A stretch of DNA of 64,000 nucleotides. Origin: Candidatus Tectimicrobiota bacterium (GTDB lineage Bacteria > Tectomicrobia > Entotheonellia > Entotheonellales > Entotheonellaceae). Under the pieces are notes generated by a model. It did not search any database. It worked only from the letters and a program-made list of their open reading frames with translations, and had not been told where the DNA came from. A program made the translations under genes and the position numbers. The DNA lies in contig BPKO01000002.1 in assembly GCA_026005175.1 (NCBI GenBank), forward strand, positions 280,501 to 344,500, in the 5' to 3' direction. Positions within the stretch are counted from its first letter, which is position 1; each line of letters opens with the position of its first letter. Below are positions 1-8,344 of this stretch, in pieces.

Positions 1-174
1 TACTCGCCTTCGGACGCCGACGCCTACCTGCGCCCGCGGGCGCACTATGCCCTTAACGACCACTGGTCGGTCGAGCTGGGGGCCAATCTCTTCGTGGGGG
101 CCAAGGCGCACACTTTCTTTGGGCAGCTCAGCGACAACAGCAACCTCTACGCCGGCGTGCGCTACAGCTTCTGA
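1..174 (+). CDS. C-terminal end of an outer-membrane porin-like protein (partial)
   Basis: The frame is open from base 1 to a TGA at 172-174 and gives 57 residues that end ...GVRYSF. Alternating polar and hydrophobic residues and a terminal phenylalanine are typical of the last strands of an outer-membrane beta-barrel, where the final aromatic residue is the BAM recognition signal. The pattern ELGAN-x-F followed by TFFGQ and then NxYxGxRYSF resembles large porin-like proteins of the DUF1302/alginate-export kind, but with only the tail visible the substrate cannot be stated. The start lies outside the window. Confidence 0.6.
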   Translation, partial: YSPSDADAYLRPRAHYALNDHWSVELGANLFVGAKAHTFFGQLSDNSNLYAGVRYSF

Positions 175-203
175 CTTTTCGGACCAGGGCCCCGGGGGCA
201 ACG

Positions 204-232
204 GCGGCCTTAAGTGGCGGTTAAAAGGCCGC
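204..232 (+). terminator. Hairpin after the porin gene
   Basis: GCGGCCTT (204-211) is the exact reverse complement of AAGGCCGC (225-232), with a 13-base loop. It starts 30 bases after the porin stop codon and precedes the next promoter, so a transcription terminator is likely. There is no clear T-tract. Confidence 0.45.
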
Positions 233-239
233 GGCAACC

Positions 240-268
240 CTGACAGTTCCGAAAATCCCTGATACAAT
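240..268 (+). promoter_or_regulatory. Sigma-70-like promoter for the antiporter gene
   Basis: CTGACA at 240-245 and TACAAT at 263-268 are separated by 17 bases, a good match to -35 and -10 hexamers. It sits 54 bases ahead of the preferred antiporter start. Confidence 0.5.
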
Positions 269-322
269 CCGCCCAGCACATGCCACGCGAGCCCCTCGAT
301 GCATACAAGGACCATTGCCCCT

Positions 323-2116
323 ATGGCCCATCTCGAACTGCCCGTCGTTGCCGGCATCCTGACCCTGGGCATCCTCTGCCAGTGGCTGGCCTGGCGCCTG
401 CGCATCCCGGCCATCATTCCCCTTCTGACGGCAGGCTTTGCGGTCGGCCCTGGCCTGGGCTGGCTTTATCCCAAAGAACTCCTTGGCCCCTTGTTCTTCC
501 CGGTGATTTCTCTCTCCGTAGGCGTGATCCTCTTTGAAGGCGCCCTCACTCTGGAGTTCCGGGAGATCCGCCAAGTGCGTCAGGCCGTGCGCAGCCTCAT
601 CACCGTAGGCGCTGGCGTGACCCTGGTGGCTGGCGCCTTGGCGTCTTACTGGACGGTGGGCCTGAGCTGGCCTTTGGCGGTGCTCTTTGGAGCGCTCATC
701 GTGGTCACCGGCCCCACGGTCATCGGTCCCCTGCTGCGCAACATCCGCCCCAGTGCCCAGGTGGCTTCTATTCTCAAGTGGGAAGGGATCCTCATCGACC
801 CCATTGGCGCGCTGCTGGCCGTGGTCATCTTCGATGTGATCGTGGCCGAAGGTCCGGCCGGCAGCCTCAGCCTCCACGCCCTGGTGACCGTCTTGCGCAT
901 CCTGGCCGCCGGCCTGGCGGTGGGCGCAGGCGCCGGGGCCTTCACCGCGGCTGCCCTCAAGCGCTACTGGGTGCCCGACTACCTGCGGGAAGCCTTTGTC
1001 TTGGTGGTGGTGCTGGCCTCCTTTGCGGTGGCCGACGTGCTGCAAAGCGAGTCCGGCTTGCTGGCCGTGACGATCATGGGCATCTGGCTGGCCAACGTGG
1101 GACTCCATCAGCTCCACGAGGTGTGGCACTTCAAGGAACGCCTTACCGTGCTCCTCATTTCCGGGCTTTTCATCCTTCTGGCGGCCAATATCTCTCGAGA
1201 GGAACTGGCCCTGTTGGACCTGCGCAGCTTGCTCCTGCTGGGGATGGTGCTCTTTGTCATCCGTCCGCTCAGCGTGTTTGTCAGCACGGTGGGCGCGGGG
1301 CTCTCCCGCAACGAACGGCTTTTCCTGGCCTGGGTGGCGCCCCGGGGCATCGTGGCCGCCTCGGTCTCCTCGCTTTTCGCCTTTCGCCTGCAAGAAATAG
1401 GGTACACCGAAGCCCGCCTGCTCGCCCCCCTCACATTTCTCGTCATCGTGGGGACGGTGCTGATCCACGGTATGACGGCCAAGGGGTGGGCTCAGCGACT
1501 GGGGGTGGCGGAAGTAGAGCCTCAGGGCTTTCTTTTTCTGGGTGCCATGCCCTTTGCTCGGATGCTGGCGGCGGTCCTGGACCGGGAGGGCTTCGCCACC
1601 CTGCTGGTGGACACCAACCGCCACCATGTCCATCTGGCCCGGCTTGAGGGATTGCAGGCCGTCCACGGCAACCTGCTTTCCTCCGTCGTCCAGGATGAAT
1701 TAGACCTGGCCGGCATTGGCCGCCTGCTGGCCCTGACCAGCAACGACGAGGCCAACGCCCTGGCCTGCATCCAGTTCCGGCAGCTCTTCGGATCGAACGA
1801 AGTCTACCAGCTGCCCCCAGACCCCAGCGAACACGAAGAGACCGCGCCACTCTACGCCGGGGGGGCCATGGGGCGGCTGCTCTTCGCTCCCCATGCTACC
1901 TACGACCAAATAGAAGCATGGGTTCAGAAAGGGGCAAAGATTGCCGTAACCCAGCTCACCGAGAAATTTACCTACGCCGACTACCAGGCTTACTGGGGGG
2001 AGCGGGCACTGCCCCTGATCGCCATCCAAGACAGCAAGGTGATGGTCGCCACGGTGGAGGCACCGCTGCAACCCCGCGCAGGGTGGAAAGTGGTGGCCTT
2101 AATCCAGGAGGGATGA
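323..2116 (+). CDS. CPA1 (NhaP-type) cation:proton antiporter with TrkA-N domain
   Basis: The protein is about 597 residues. The first two-thirds consist of a dozen or so hydrophobic helices with the motifs TGPTVIGPLL and GILIDPIGA, typical of monovalent cation/proton antiporters of the CPA1 family. The last third starts at GFLFLGAMPFA and follows a Rossmann-like TrkA-N pattern (a nucleotide-sensing regulatory domain), including the acidic residue in LLVDTNR. It probably exchanges Na+ or K+ for protons at the inner membrane. I chose ATG 323 because AAGGA precedes it; an in-frame ATG at 299 would add eight residues. The stop codon TGA abuts the left end of a decayed mobile element. No partner gene is adjacent. 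Confidence 0.85.
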   Translation: MAHLELPVVAGILTLGILCQWLAWRLRIPAIIPLLTAGFAVGPGLGWLYPKELLGPLFFPVISLSVGVILFEGALTLEFREIRQVRQAVRSLITVGAGVTLVAGALASYWTVGLSWPLAVLFGALIVVTGPTVIGPLLRNIRPSAQVASILKWEGILIDPIGALLAVVIFDVIVAEGPAGSLSLHALVTVLRILAAGLAVGAGAGAFTAAALKRYWVPDYLREAFVLVVVLASFAVADVLQSESGLLAVTIMGIWLANVGLHQLHEVWHFKERLTVLLISGLFILLAANISREELALLDLRSLLLLGMVLFVIRPLSVFVSTVGAGLSRNERLFLAWVAPRGIVAASVSSLFAFRLQEIGYTEARLLAPLTFLVIVGTVLIHGMTAKGWAQRLGVAEVEPQGFLFLGAMPFARMLAAVLDREGFATLLVDTNRHHVHLARLEGLQAVHGNLLSSVVQDELDLAGIGRLLALTSNDEANALACIQFRQLFGSNEVYQLPPDPSEHEETAPLYAGGAMGRLLFAPHATYDQIEAWVQKGAKIAVTQLTEKFTYADYQAYWGERALPLIAIQDSKVMVATVEAPLQPRAGWKVVALIQEG

Positions 2117-2595
2117 AAATGGGGTCAGAGAACAATTTTTGCTGACGCCTCTGTCCCTCTAGACCGCCTCCCGGCTGGTCCCGCGGTAAAAGCGGTCTCC
2201 TTGCGCCACCAGGGCTTGCCACTCCGCTTGCATGCAGACCCCCTACGTCGGCTGCACGGGCAGCGCGGTGATGTTCCAAGCCGCAGCGCGCTCAGCAAAA
2301 GGTCACTCGCTGCCTTCCACGCAGCCGAGCCACCACCCGCTCTCACGCCGCCTGTTCCCGTTCAAGTGCAGTGCCTTGACCGCGTTTCGGCCGCTTGCTG
2401 GGCGACAAAACGGGCCCACGCGTGACGGCCAGCCCGGTGAGCATCCTCGGCTTGCGTCAAGTCGCGTATCGCCTGCCGGAACCAGTTTCAAGCACAACTG
2501 AGCCCAGGCCTCACCCCACAGGGAAGTGGGACCCGGCCGCCTCCGTAAGGCCATGCCGGCGCGCTGCCTCGCAAAAAGTAGCCTGTCCCCATTTT
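2116..2595. mobile_element. Decayed insertion element with inverted ends (RAYT/REP-like termini)
   Basis: The left end (2116-2142) begins AAAATGGGGTCAGAG and closes with ATTTTTGC. Read on the opposite strand, the right end (2595-2571) begins AAAATGGGGACAGG and closes with ACTTTTTGC. The two termini match over most of 25-27 bases as an imperfect inverted repeat. Such ends are, to my knowledge, typical of sequences flanking REP-associated tyrosine (IS200-like) transposase genes in proteobacteria. None of the six frames inside shows a transposase motif, so this is either a transposase-free derivative or a fully decayed copy. Its insertion point coincides with the antiporter stop codon. Apart from the gltA promoter and leader, the 2117-2803 gap holds nothing else I can support. 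Confidence 0.45.
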
Positions 2596-2602
2596 CCGTG
2601 GC

Positions 2603-2630
2603 TTGCCTGGTGCACCGGCTCTCGTATAAT
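2603..2630 (+). promoter_or_regulatory. Sigma-70-like promoter for citrate synthase
   Basis: TTGCCT (2603-2608) and a perfect TATAAT (2625-2630) are separated by 16 bases. Transcription would start near 2637 and produce a leader of about 165 bases before the citrate synthase ATG. The promoter lies just outside the right end of the decayed element. Confidence 0.6.
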
Positions 2631-2713
2631 CTGCCAGACGGAAAGCCGTATCTGCTTCGTTACGACGTCGCTTCAGGGCGTATCACACACGAGCGAGGGC
2701 CATCGGCCCGCAG

Positions 2714-2738
2714 GGGAGCAGGGAGGCTTCCTGCTCCC
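2714..2738 (+). promoter_or_regulatory. Hairpin in the gltA leader
   Basis: GGGAGCAGG (2714-2722) pairs perfectly with CCTGCTCCC (2730-2738) around a 7-base loop, inside the untranslated leader of citrate synthase. It could be an attenuator or an RNA-stability element. No known riboswitch class is recognisable. Confidence 0.35.
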
Positions 2739-2803
2739 AAGGAGAGCGCGCCTCAGGCCGGGGAGCCGCGCGGGCCGCTCTGCCGGCACAAAGGAGAGCT
2801 ACC

Positions 2804-4114
2804 ATGGGCAACGACACCCTGACCATCATTGACAACCGCACCGGCAAGCGCTACGAGATCCCCATTTTCTACGGCACCTATCCCCGCTACGGCGCCGCCA
2901 TTCGTGCCGCCGACTTGCGCCAGATCCGGGTGGCCGAAGACGATTTTGGGCTGCTCAGCTACGATCCGGGCTTTCTCAACACCGCCTCGTGCAAGAGCGC
3001 CATCACCTTTATCGACGGCGAGCGCGGCATCCTGCGCTACCGGGGCTACCCCATCGAGGAGCTGGCCGAGCAGAGCACTTACCTTGAGACCGCGTACCTC
3101 ATCTTGCACGGCGAGCTGCCCACCCGCGCACAGCTCGACAGCTGGGTCCAGAACATCCTGGCTCACACCCTGGTGCACGAAAACCTCAAGCGGCTCATGG
3201 AGGGTTTCCACTACGATGCCCACCCCATGGGGGTGCTCATTGGCGCCGTGGGCGCCCTCTCGACGCTTTACCCCGACGCCAAAGAGATCTTCGATCCCGA
3301 GGTGCGGCAGCGCCACATCTGGCGCCTCATTGCCCAGATGCCCACCCTGGCGGCGCTGGCCTACCGCCACAGCCGCGGCTTGCCCTACGTCCTTCCCGAT
3401 CGCGAGCTCTCTTACACCGGCAACTTCCTGGCCATGCTCTTTAAAACCACGGAGCGCCACTACACCCCCCATCCCGTGCTCGAGCGTGCCCTCGACGTGC
3501 TCTTTATTCTGCACGCCGACCACGAGCAAAACTGCAGCGCCAACGCCGTGCGCAGCATCGGCAGCTCGCACCCCGATCCTTACTCGGCCATTGCCGGCGG
3601 CATCGCGGCGCTCTACGGCCCCTTGCACGGGGGGGCCAACGAGGCGGTGCTGCGCATGCTTACCCGCATCGGCTCTAAGGACAAGGTGCCGGCCTTCATC
3701 GCCGATGTCAAAGCCGGCAAGACGCGGCTGATGGGCTTTGGCCACCGCGTCTACAAGCACTACGACCCGCGGGCGCGCATCATCAAGCGCCTCGCTTATG
3801 AGGTCTTTGGCGTAACTGGCACCAACCCCCTGCTCGACGTGGCCTTGGAGCTCGAGCGTATTGCTCTCGAGGACGACTACTTCCTGTCGCGCCAGCTCTT
3901 CCCCAACGTCGACTTTTACTCCGGCATCATCTACCAGGCCATGGGCTTCCCGGTAGACATGTTCCCGGTGCTCTTTGCCGTGGCCCGCACTGCCGGCTGG
4001 CTGGCGCAGTGGGAGGAGATGCTCCTCGACGGCGAGCAGCGCATCGCGCGGCCACGCCAGGTCTATACAGGTGCCGACCTGCGCCCCTACGTGCCACTGG
4101 CGCAGCGCGGTTAA
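2804..4114 (+). CDS. gltA: Citrate synthase
   Basis: Type II-like citrate synthase of 436 residues that condenses oxaloacetate and acetyl-CoA at the entry of the TCA cycle, in the cytosol. The active-site histidines are visible in HADHEQN (about residue 237) and GPLHGGAN (about 272). The motif FGHRVYKHYDPRA and the catalytic aspartate in NVDFYSG (about 368) are also intact, and the length matches bacterial GltA. The start ATG follows AAAGGAGAG. The gene has its own TATAAT promoter and a long structured leader, and hairpins follow its stop codon, so it appears monocistronic. Confidence 0.97.
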   Translation: MGNDTLTIIDNRTGKRYEIPIFYGTYPRYGAAIRAADLRQIRVAEDDFGLLSYDPGFLNTASCKSAITFIDGERGILRYRGYPIEELAEQSTYLETAYLILHGELPTRAQLDSWVQNILAHTLVHENLKRLMEGFHYDAHPMGVLIGAVGALSTLYPDAKEIFDPEVRQRHIWRLIAQMPTLAALAYRHSRGLPYVLPDRELSYTGNFLAMLFKTTERHYTPHPVLERALDVLFILHADHEQNCSANAVRSIGSSHPDPYSAIAGGIAALYGPLHGGANEAVLRMLTRIGSKDKVPAFIADVKAGKTRLMGFGHRVYKHYDPRARIIKRLAYEVFGVTGTNPLLDVALELERIALEDDYFLSRQLFPNVDFYSGIIYQAMGFPVDMFPVLFAVARTAGWLAQWEEMLLDGEQRIARPRQVYTGADLRPYVPLAQRG

Positions 4115-4140
4115 GCCCCGCGGTGGGACGGAATAGAGCG

Positions 4141-4197
4141 CTGCTTTCCCGCTGTTCTTTCGACGAAAGCAGTGGGGCACGCCGTGGGGGCGTGCCC
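4141..4197 (+). terminator. Two consecutive hairpins after gltA
   Basis: CTGCTTTC (4141-4148) pairs with GAAAGCAG (4165-4172), followed at once by GGGCACGCC (4175-4183) pairing with GGCGTGCCC (4189-4197). Both are perfect stems between the gltA stop and the next gene. They probably terminate gltA transcription, although no strong T-tract follows. Confidence 0.5.
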
Positions 4198-4233
4198 GGC
4201 ATCTCGACTGGTCGTTAGGAGGAACCTTACCTC

Positions 4234-4785
4234 ATGAACCGACGTCGCTTGGCAGGGCTTGTGGTGGCCCTGCTGCTCTGGCTGGGTGGCGGGCTGGGAG
4301 CCGCGACGGCCCTCGAGGATGCCCTCTTTGAGGCCCTCCACCTGGTGCGCTTTGCCGAAACGCCCGCGCTGCCCGAGCTCAGCCTGCCCGACCTCGAGGG
4401 ACAGCCCGTGGCGCTGCAGCGCTTCCACGGCAAGGTGGTGCTGCTGAACTTCTGGACCACCTGGTGACCCTACTGTGCACGAGAGCGGAGCGCTCTCGAG
4501 GCGCTATACCAGCAGTATAAAGACCGCGGCCTGGTGGTGCTGGCCGTCAACCTGGGCGAGCCAGCGGCCACGGTGAAAGCGTACGTGGCCAAGCATCGCC
4601 TCAGCTTTCCCCACCTGCTCGACCCTGACTTTACCCTCGCCTCGCTGCTGGCGGTGCGCGCCACCCCCACCAACTTCTTCGTCGATCGCCAGGGGCGTCT
4701 CCTAGGGGGTGGTGCCGGCTACCGCGACTGGACTACCCCCGAAGCCCACCGCCTTGTCGAGGCCCTGCTTACCGCCGAGCCCTAA
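4234..4785 (+). CDS. TlpA-like thioredoxin with in-frame TGA at the first redox cysteine (selenoprotein candidate)
   Basis: The reading frame runs from ATG 4234 (after TTAGGAGGAACC) to TAA 4785 and gives 183 residues if the single TGA at 4465-4467 is read through. It has an N-terminal signal or anchor helix (residues about 5-28). A thioredoxin fold follows, with NFWTTW then TGA then PYC, and RATPTNFFVDRQG further on containing the cis-proline. The TGA falls exactly where the family has the first Cys of WCxxC, giving W-U-P-Y-C. There is no frame change across it. An 8-bp hairpin begins 12 bases after the TGA. TlpA proteins are periplasmic thiol reductants that help mature the CuA centre, and the next gene encodes a CuA subunit. 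Alternatives are a nonsense mutation or a sequencing substitution. Confidence 0.75.
4480..4498 (+). promoter_or_regulatory. SECIS-like hairpin downstream of the TGA
   Basis: CGAGAGCG (4480-4487) pairs perfectly with CGCTCTCG (4491-4498), leaving a GAG loop. The loop begins 20 bases after the TGA and starts with G. Known bacterial selenocysteine insertion elements have a stem-loop just 3' of the UGA, with a G in the first two loop positions and about 16-37 bases between UGA and loop. The hairpin meets those criteria. It also lies in coding sequence, so chance cannot be excluded. Confidence 0.55.
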
Positions 4786-4811
4786 GTGCCGGCCACCGCG
4801 GCGAAGCGGCA

Positions 4812-4835
4812 ACCCGGGGCGCGAAGTCCCCGGGT
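4812..4835 (+). terminator. Strong GC hairpin between the thioredoxin gene and coxB
   Basis: ACCCGGGG (4812-4819) pairs with CCCCGGGT (4828-4835) around an 8-base loop, with further partly paired GC flanks. It lies just after the thioredoxin-like gene and before the coxB promoter, consistent with a terminator or a leader structure. Confidence 0.45.
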
Positions 4836-4880
4836 CGCCGCCGTACAGAAGCATCTCCTCAAAATAGTGCACCTGCATCA

Positions 4881-4910
4881 TTGATCCCGCCGCCACTTTG
4901 ATCCCATACT
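4881..4910 (+). promoter_or_regulatory. Sigma-70-like promoter for the cytochrome oxidase operon
   Basis: TTGATC (4881-4886) and CATACT (4905-4910) with an 18-base spacer, 44 bases ahead of the coxB ATG. Moderate match only. Confidence 0.35.
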
Positions 4911-4953
4911 TGCCGCAAAGCTTGCCGCGTGCCGAAAGCGGAGGACAGAAGCG

Positions 4954-5625
4954 ATGCTGCGCTGGTTGCCGGAGAGTGTCTCGACGTTTAGCGGCGACAT
5001 CGACGCCCTCATTCGCTTGATTTACTACACGGTGGGCGCCTGGTTCGTGCTCACCTTTGCCGTTATCCTCATTTTTCTCGTCCGCTACCGCTACCGGCCT
5101 GGCCGGCGCGCTGTCTACCTCCCGGGCAATACCCTGGCGCAAAGCGCCTGGGTGCTGGTGCCCGGCCTCGTCGTTCTCCTCCTGGACATTGGCATCGACA
5201 TCTACGGCGAGCGGGTGTGGGAGGCTGTCAAGCTGCACCAGCCCCCGGCAGCGGTGCAGGTGCGGGTTACCGGCAAGCAGTTTGCCTGGGAAGTGCTTTA
5301 CCCCGGCCCTGACGGCCGCTTCGGCACCGCCGATGACCGCCAGCTTAATGGCGAGTTGCACGTGCCCGTCCATCAGGTGGTGCACGTCACCCTCGGCGCC
5401 GAGGACGTGATTCACAGCTTTTTCTTGCCGCACCTGCGCCTCAAGCAGGACGCCCTGCCCGGCCGCCAGCTCACCGTCTGGTTCGAAGCCACCGTGCCTG
5501 GTACCTACCCCCTGGTCTGTGCCGAGCTGTGCGGCACCGGCCACACGGGCATGTTCGGCCGCCTCATCGTACACACCCCCGAGGACTACCAGGCCTGGGT
5601 GAAGGCGCAGTGGCCGAGTTCCTGA
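4954..5625 (+). CDS. coxB: Cytochrome c oxidase subunit II (CuA subunit)
   Basis: The protein has 223 residues. Two N-terminal membrane helices (about 22-45 and 65-85) anchor a periplasmic cupredoxin domain. The CuA ligands are present: a histidine in DVIHSFFLPHL and the cluster CAELCGTGHTGM, giving Cys, Glu, Cys, His and Met. The subunit accepts electrons from cytochrome c and passes them to haem a in subunit I. There is no C-terminal cytochrome c domain. GGAGGA precedes the ATG. It is the first gene of a four-gene oxidase operon (II, I, III, IV). Confidence 0.95.
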   Translation: MLRWLPESVSTFSGDIDALIRLIYYTVGAWFVLTFAVILIFLVRYRYRPGRRAVYLPGNTLAQSAWVLVPGLVVLLLDIGIDIYGERVWEAVKLHQPPAAVQVRVTGKQFAWEVLYPGPDGRFGTADDRQLNGELHVPVHQVVHVTLGAEDVIHSFFLPHLRLKQDALPGRQLTVWFEATVPGTYPLVCAELCGTGHTGMFGRLIVHTPEDYQAWVKAQWPSS

Positions 5626-5667
5626 GTGCCAGCAGCCCCAACGATCCTCACAAGGAGCGAGACGAGC

Positions 5668-7446
5668 ATGAGCGAGACCTCTGGGCCCCAGGCGGCACAC
5701 GCCGTGCATCCCGCACCGCAAGGCTTTGTACGCCGCTATCTGTTCTCGACCGATCACAAGGTGATTGCCAAGCAGTATTTGGCCATTGCCCTCTTTTGGG
5801 CCGTGGTGGGGGGACTCTCCGCGTTTCTCATCCGCTGGCAGCTTGCCTGGCCGGGCGAGCCGGTCATCGGCAGCGGCCTGCTGCCAGAGGCGTTCTGGGA
5901 TGGGGACTCCTGGCTGGCGCAGAGCCTGCAGTACGGTAGCATTCCCGCCGAGTTCTACAACAAGCTCTTTACCATGCACGGTACCATCATGGTCTTTTTC
6001 GTGGCCATGCCCCTGCTGCTAGGGGCCTTGGGCAACTTCCTTATTCCCCTGATGGTCGGGGCTCGCGACATGGCCTTTCCCCGGCTCAACATGCTCTCGG
6101 TGTGGACGCTGGCGGTGGCCTCGGTGATTTTGCTCATCTCGTTCTTTGTCCCGGGAGGCGCTGCCGCTTCGGGCTGGACTGCCTATCCGCCGCTGTCGGC
6201 GGTGCCGGAGCTGAGCGAAGTCAACTGGGGACAAAACCTGTGGCTCATCGCCGTGGCCCTGGAGTTTGCTTCGTTTCTCATGGGCGGCATTAATTTCCTG
6301 ACCACCACCGTCAACTTGCGGGCTCCCGGGCTTTCCCTGTTCCGCTTGCCCATTATGGTTTGGTTTCAGTGTATCGCCGCCGTGCTCTTCATGCTCTCGG
6401 TCGGGCCGCTCATCGCCGGTGCCGTCATGCTGCTGCTCGACCGCCTGGCCGGTACCAGCTTTTTCATCCCCAGCGGCGGCGGGGAGCCGCTGCTGTGGCA
6501 ACACCTCTTCTGGTTCTTTGGCCATCCTGAAGTTTACGTCATCATGATTCCAGGCATGGCGGCCGCCCTGGAAATCCTGCCGGTCTTTAGCCGCAAGCCG
6601 CTCTTTGGCTACCGTCTTATCGTGTACGCCACGTTTGCCGCCGGCTTTCTCAGCTTCATCGTCTGGGCGCACCACATGTTCCAAAGCGGCATGGATCCCC
6701 GCCTGGCCATGCCTTTTAGCATTACCACCATCCTCATCTCGGTGCCCTTTGCCCTGATGGTCTTTGCCATGATCGCCACCCTGTGGGGAGGCGTCATCCG
6801 CTTCCCCACCCCCATGCTCTTCGCCTTGGGTGTCCTGGGGGTGTTTATCATGGGGGGATTGAGTGGCATCTTTAACGGTTCGGCGCCAGCGGATATTTAC
6901 ATCCACGATACGTACTTCGTCGTGGCGCACTTCCACTACACGCTGTTTGCCGCTACCTTCTTTGGAGGCTTTGCTGCCATCTATTACTGGTTCCCCAAGA
7001 TGTTTGGTCGGATGCTCAATGACACCCTGGGAAAGATTCACTTCTGGTGGACATTCATTGCTTTCAATGCCACTTTCTTGCCCATGCACTTGGTGGGCTT
7101 GGGTGGGATGATGCGCCGCATTGCCAATCCCTTGAACTACGACTTTTTGCAGCCGTTACAGCCGCTCAACGTGTGGATCAGCATTAGCGCATTTGTCCTG
7201 ATGCTGGGCCAGCTGGTCTTTGTCGTTAACTTCTTCTGGAGCCTGGTTGCCGGCCGCCGGGCCGAGGCCAACCCCTGGCAGGCCAACACCCTGGAGTGGA
7301 GCACTGCCTCGCCGCCGCCGCACCACAACTTCGATACCATCCCCACCGTGTACCGCGGGCCCTACGAGTACAGCCCACCCGGGGTGGCCGAGGACTGGTT
7401 GCCGCAGCATCGTCCCTTGGTGGGTGGCCCGGCCGCCACGGCGTAA
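5668..7446 (+). CDS. ctaD: Cytochrome c oxidase subunit I (A-type)
   Basis: This is the 592-residue catalytic subunit with about 12-14 membrane helices, carrying haem a and the haem a3-CuB centre that reduces O2 and pumps protons. The motif FFGHPEVY (D-channel Glu and the CuB His-Tyr pair), WAHHMFQSG (CuB histidines) and VAHFHY (axial haem ligands) are all intact, and GHPEVY marks an A-type enzyme. I chose ATG 5668 (MSETSG) because AAGGAG lies ten bases upstream. A GTG at 5626 would extend it by 14 unlikely residues. Confidence 0.95.
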   Translation: MSETSGPQAAHAVHPAPQGFVRRYLFSTDHKVIAKQYLAIALFWAVVGGLSAFLIRWQLAWPGEPVIGSGLLPEAFWDGDSWLAQSLQYGSIPAEFYNKLFTMHGTIMVFFVAMPLLLGALGNFLIPLMVGARDMAFPRLNMLSVWTLAVASVILLISFFVPGGAAASGWTAYPPLSAVPELSEVNWGQNLWLIAVALEFASFLMGGINFLTTTVNLRAPGLSLFRLPIMVWFQCIAAVLFMLSVGPLIAGAVMLLLDRLAGTSFFIPSGGGEPLLWQHLFWFFGHPEVYVIMIPGMAAALEILPVFSRKPLFGYRLIVYATFAAGFLSFIVWAHHMFQSGMDPRLAMPFSITTILISVPFALMVFAMIATLWGGVIRFPTPMLFALGVLGVFIMGGLSGIFNGSAPADIYIHDTYFVVAHFHYTLFAATFFGGFAAIYYWFPKMFGRMLNDTLGKIHFWWTFIAFNATFLPMHLVGLGGMMRRIANPLNYDFLQPLQPLNVWISISAFVLMLGQLVFVVNFFWSLVAGRRAEANPWQANTLEWSTASPPPHHNFDTIPTVYRGPYEYSPPGVAEDWLPQHRPLVGGPAATA

Positions 7447-7463
7447 GGAGAGGAGGCACTTGC

Positions 7464-8051
7464 ATGCAGCGCGAAGCGACGCACGCCGTGGCGCCGGCAG
7501 TGCCGGTGCCTGCCGCCAAGCTCGGCATGTGGTGGTTTCTTGCCTCTGAGATCGTAACCTTTGGCGGGATCATCGTCGCCTACTTGGTCTTCCGCCTGGC
7601 CCACCCACAGTGGCTGGAGGAGGCAGCGCACCTGAGCGTGCCCATCGCCACCTTCAACACCCTGGTGCTGCTGACCAGCAGCCTGACCATGGTGCTGGCG
7701 TTTGCCGCGGTGGACCGCGGGGACGAGCGCCGGGTGGCTACCTGGCTGGCGCTCACCGTGGCCCTGGGGCTGGTCTTTGTGCTGGTTAAGGCCTATGAGT
7801 GGCGCCACGAAATCGCCGCTGGCAGGGTGCCCGGCGAAAGCGGCTTCTGGGGCTTTTATTACGGCATGACCGGCCTACACGCCCTGCACGTGCTGGGTGG
7901 GGTGGTGGTCAACGCCTGCTTGCTCATTGCGGCCTTGCGCCGCCGCCTCGAGCCCATTGCCCACCGGGTGGAGATGGCCGGGCTGTACTGGCACTTTGTA
8001 GACATCGTGTGGATTTTTCTCTTCCCACTGCTGTACTTGTCGACGCACTGA
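7464..8051 (+). CDS. ctaE: Cytochrome c oxidase subunit III
   Basis: The protein has 195 residues and five hydrophobic helices. The pattern includes KLGMWWFLASE near the start, FWGFYYGMTGLHALHV in the middle and WHFVDIVWIFLFP at the end, which are hallmarks of haem-copper oxidase subunit III. This subunit stabilises subunit I during proton pumping. It is short, as in the five-helix forms. The ATG at 7464 follows AAGGAGAGGAGG. It lies 17 bases after subunit I and 12 bases before subunit IV. Confidence 0.93.
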   Translation: MQREATHAVAPAVPVPAAKLGMWWFLASEIVTFGGIIVAYLVFRLAHPQWLEEAAHLSVPIATFNTLVLLTSSLTMVLAFAAVDRGDERRVATWLALTVALGLVFVLVKAYEWRHEIAAGRVPGESGFWGFYYGMTGLHALHVLGGVVVNACLLIAALRRRLEPIAHRVEMAGLYWHFVDIVWIFLFPLLYLSTH

Positions 8052-8063
8052 AAGGGACTCGCG

Positions 8064-8339
8064 ATGGAAGCGCATGCGCATCCTAACTACGTGGCCATAT
8101 GGGTTTGGCTCCTGATCCTGGCTCTCTTCTCAGTGATGATCACTGCCGTCCCGATGCCCCACCCCCTTATGGTCACGGTGGTGTTTGTGGTGGCCGCGGT
8201 GAAGGCCATCCTGGTGGCCCTGTACTACATGCACCTGCGCTTTGAGCAGCTGCTCATTTACTCTTTGGCTCTCGCCCCTCTGATTTGCCTCGCCGTGCTG
8301 CTGTTGGTGCTCCTACCCGATATCGTGTACCATCCCTAA
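8064..8339 (+). CDS. Cytochrome c oxidase subunit IV family protein
   Basis: Small 91-residue membrane protein with three predicted helices, including VVAAVKAILVALYYMHLRFE, the signature of the prokaryotic subunit IV (CyoD/CtaF-like) family. It is the last gene of the oxidase operon and is followed by a terminator-like hairpin. Subunit IV is a small accessory subunit that helps assemble the complex. Confidence 0.88.
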   Translation: MEAHAHPNYVAIWVWLLILALFSVMITAVPMPHPLMVTVVFVVAAVKAILVALYYMHLRFEQLLIYSLALAPLICLAVLLLVLLPDIVYHP

Positions 8340-8344
8340 AGGCA

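Noticed and set aside
221-1666. A 481-residue minus-strand frame, and similar long antisense frames opposite gltA, the oxidase genes and the coiled-coil channel
   Set aside because: High GC makes stop codons rare on both strands; these proteins are His/Gln/Gly-rich, unlike real families, and lie opposite clear genes.
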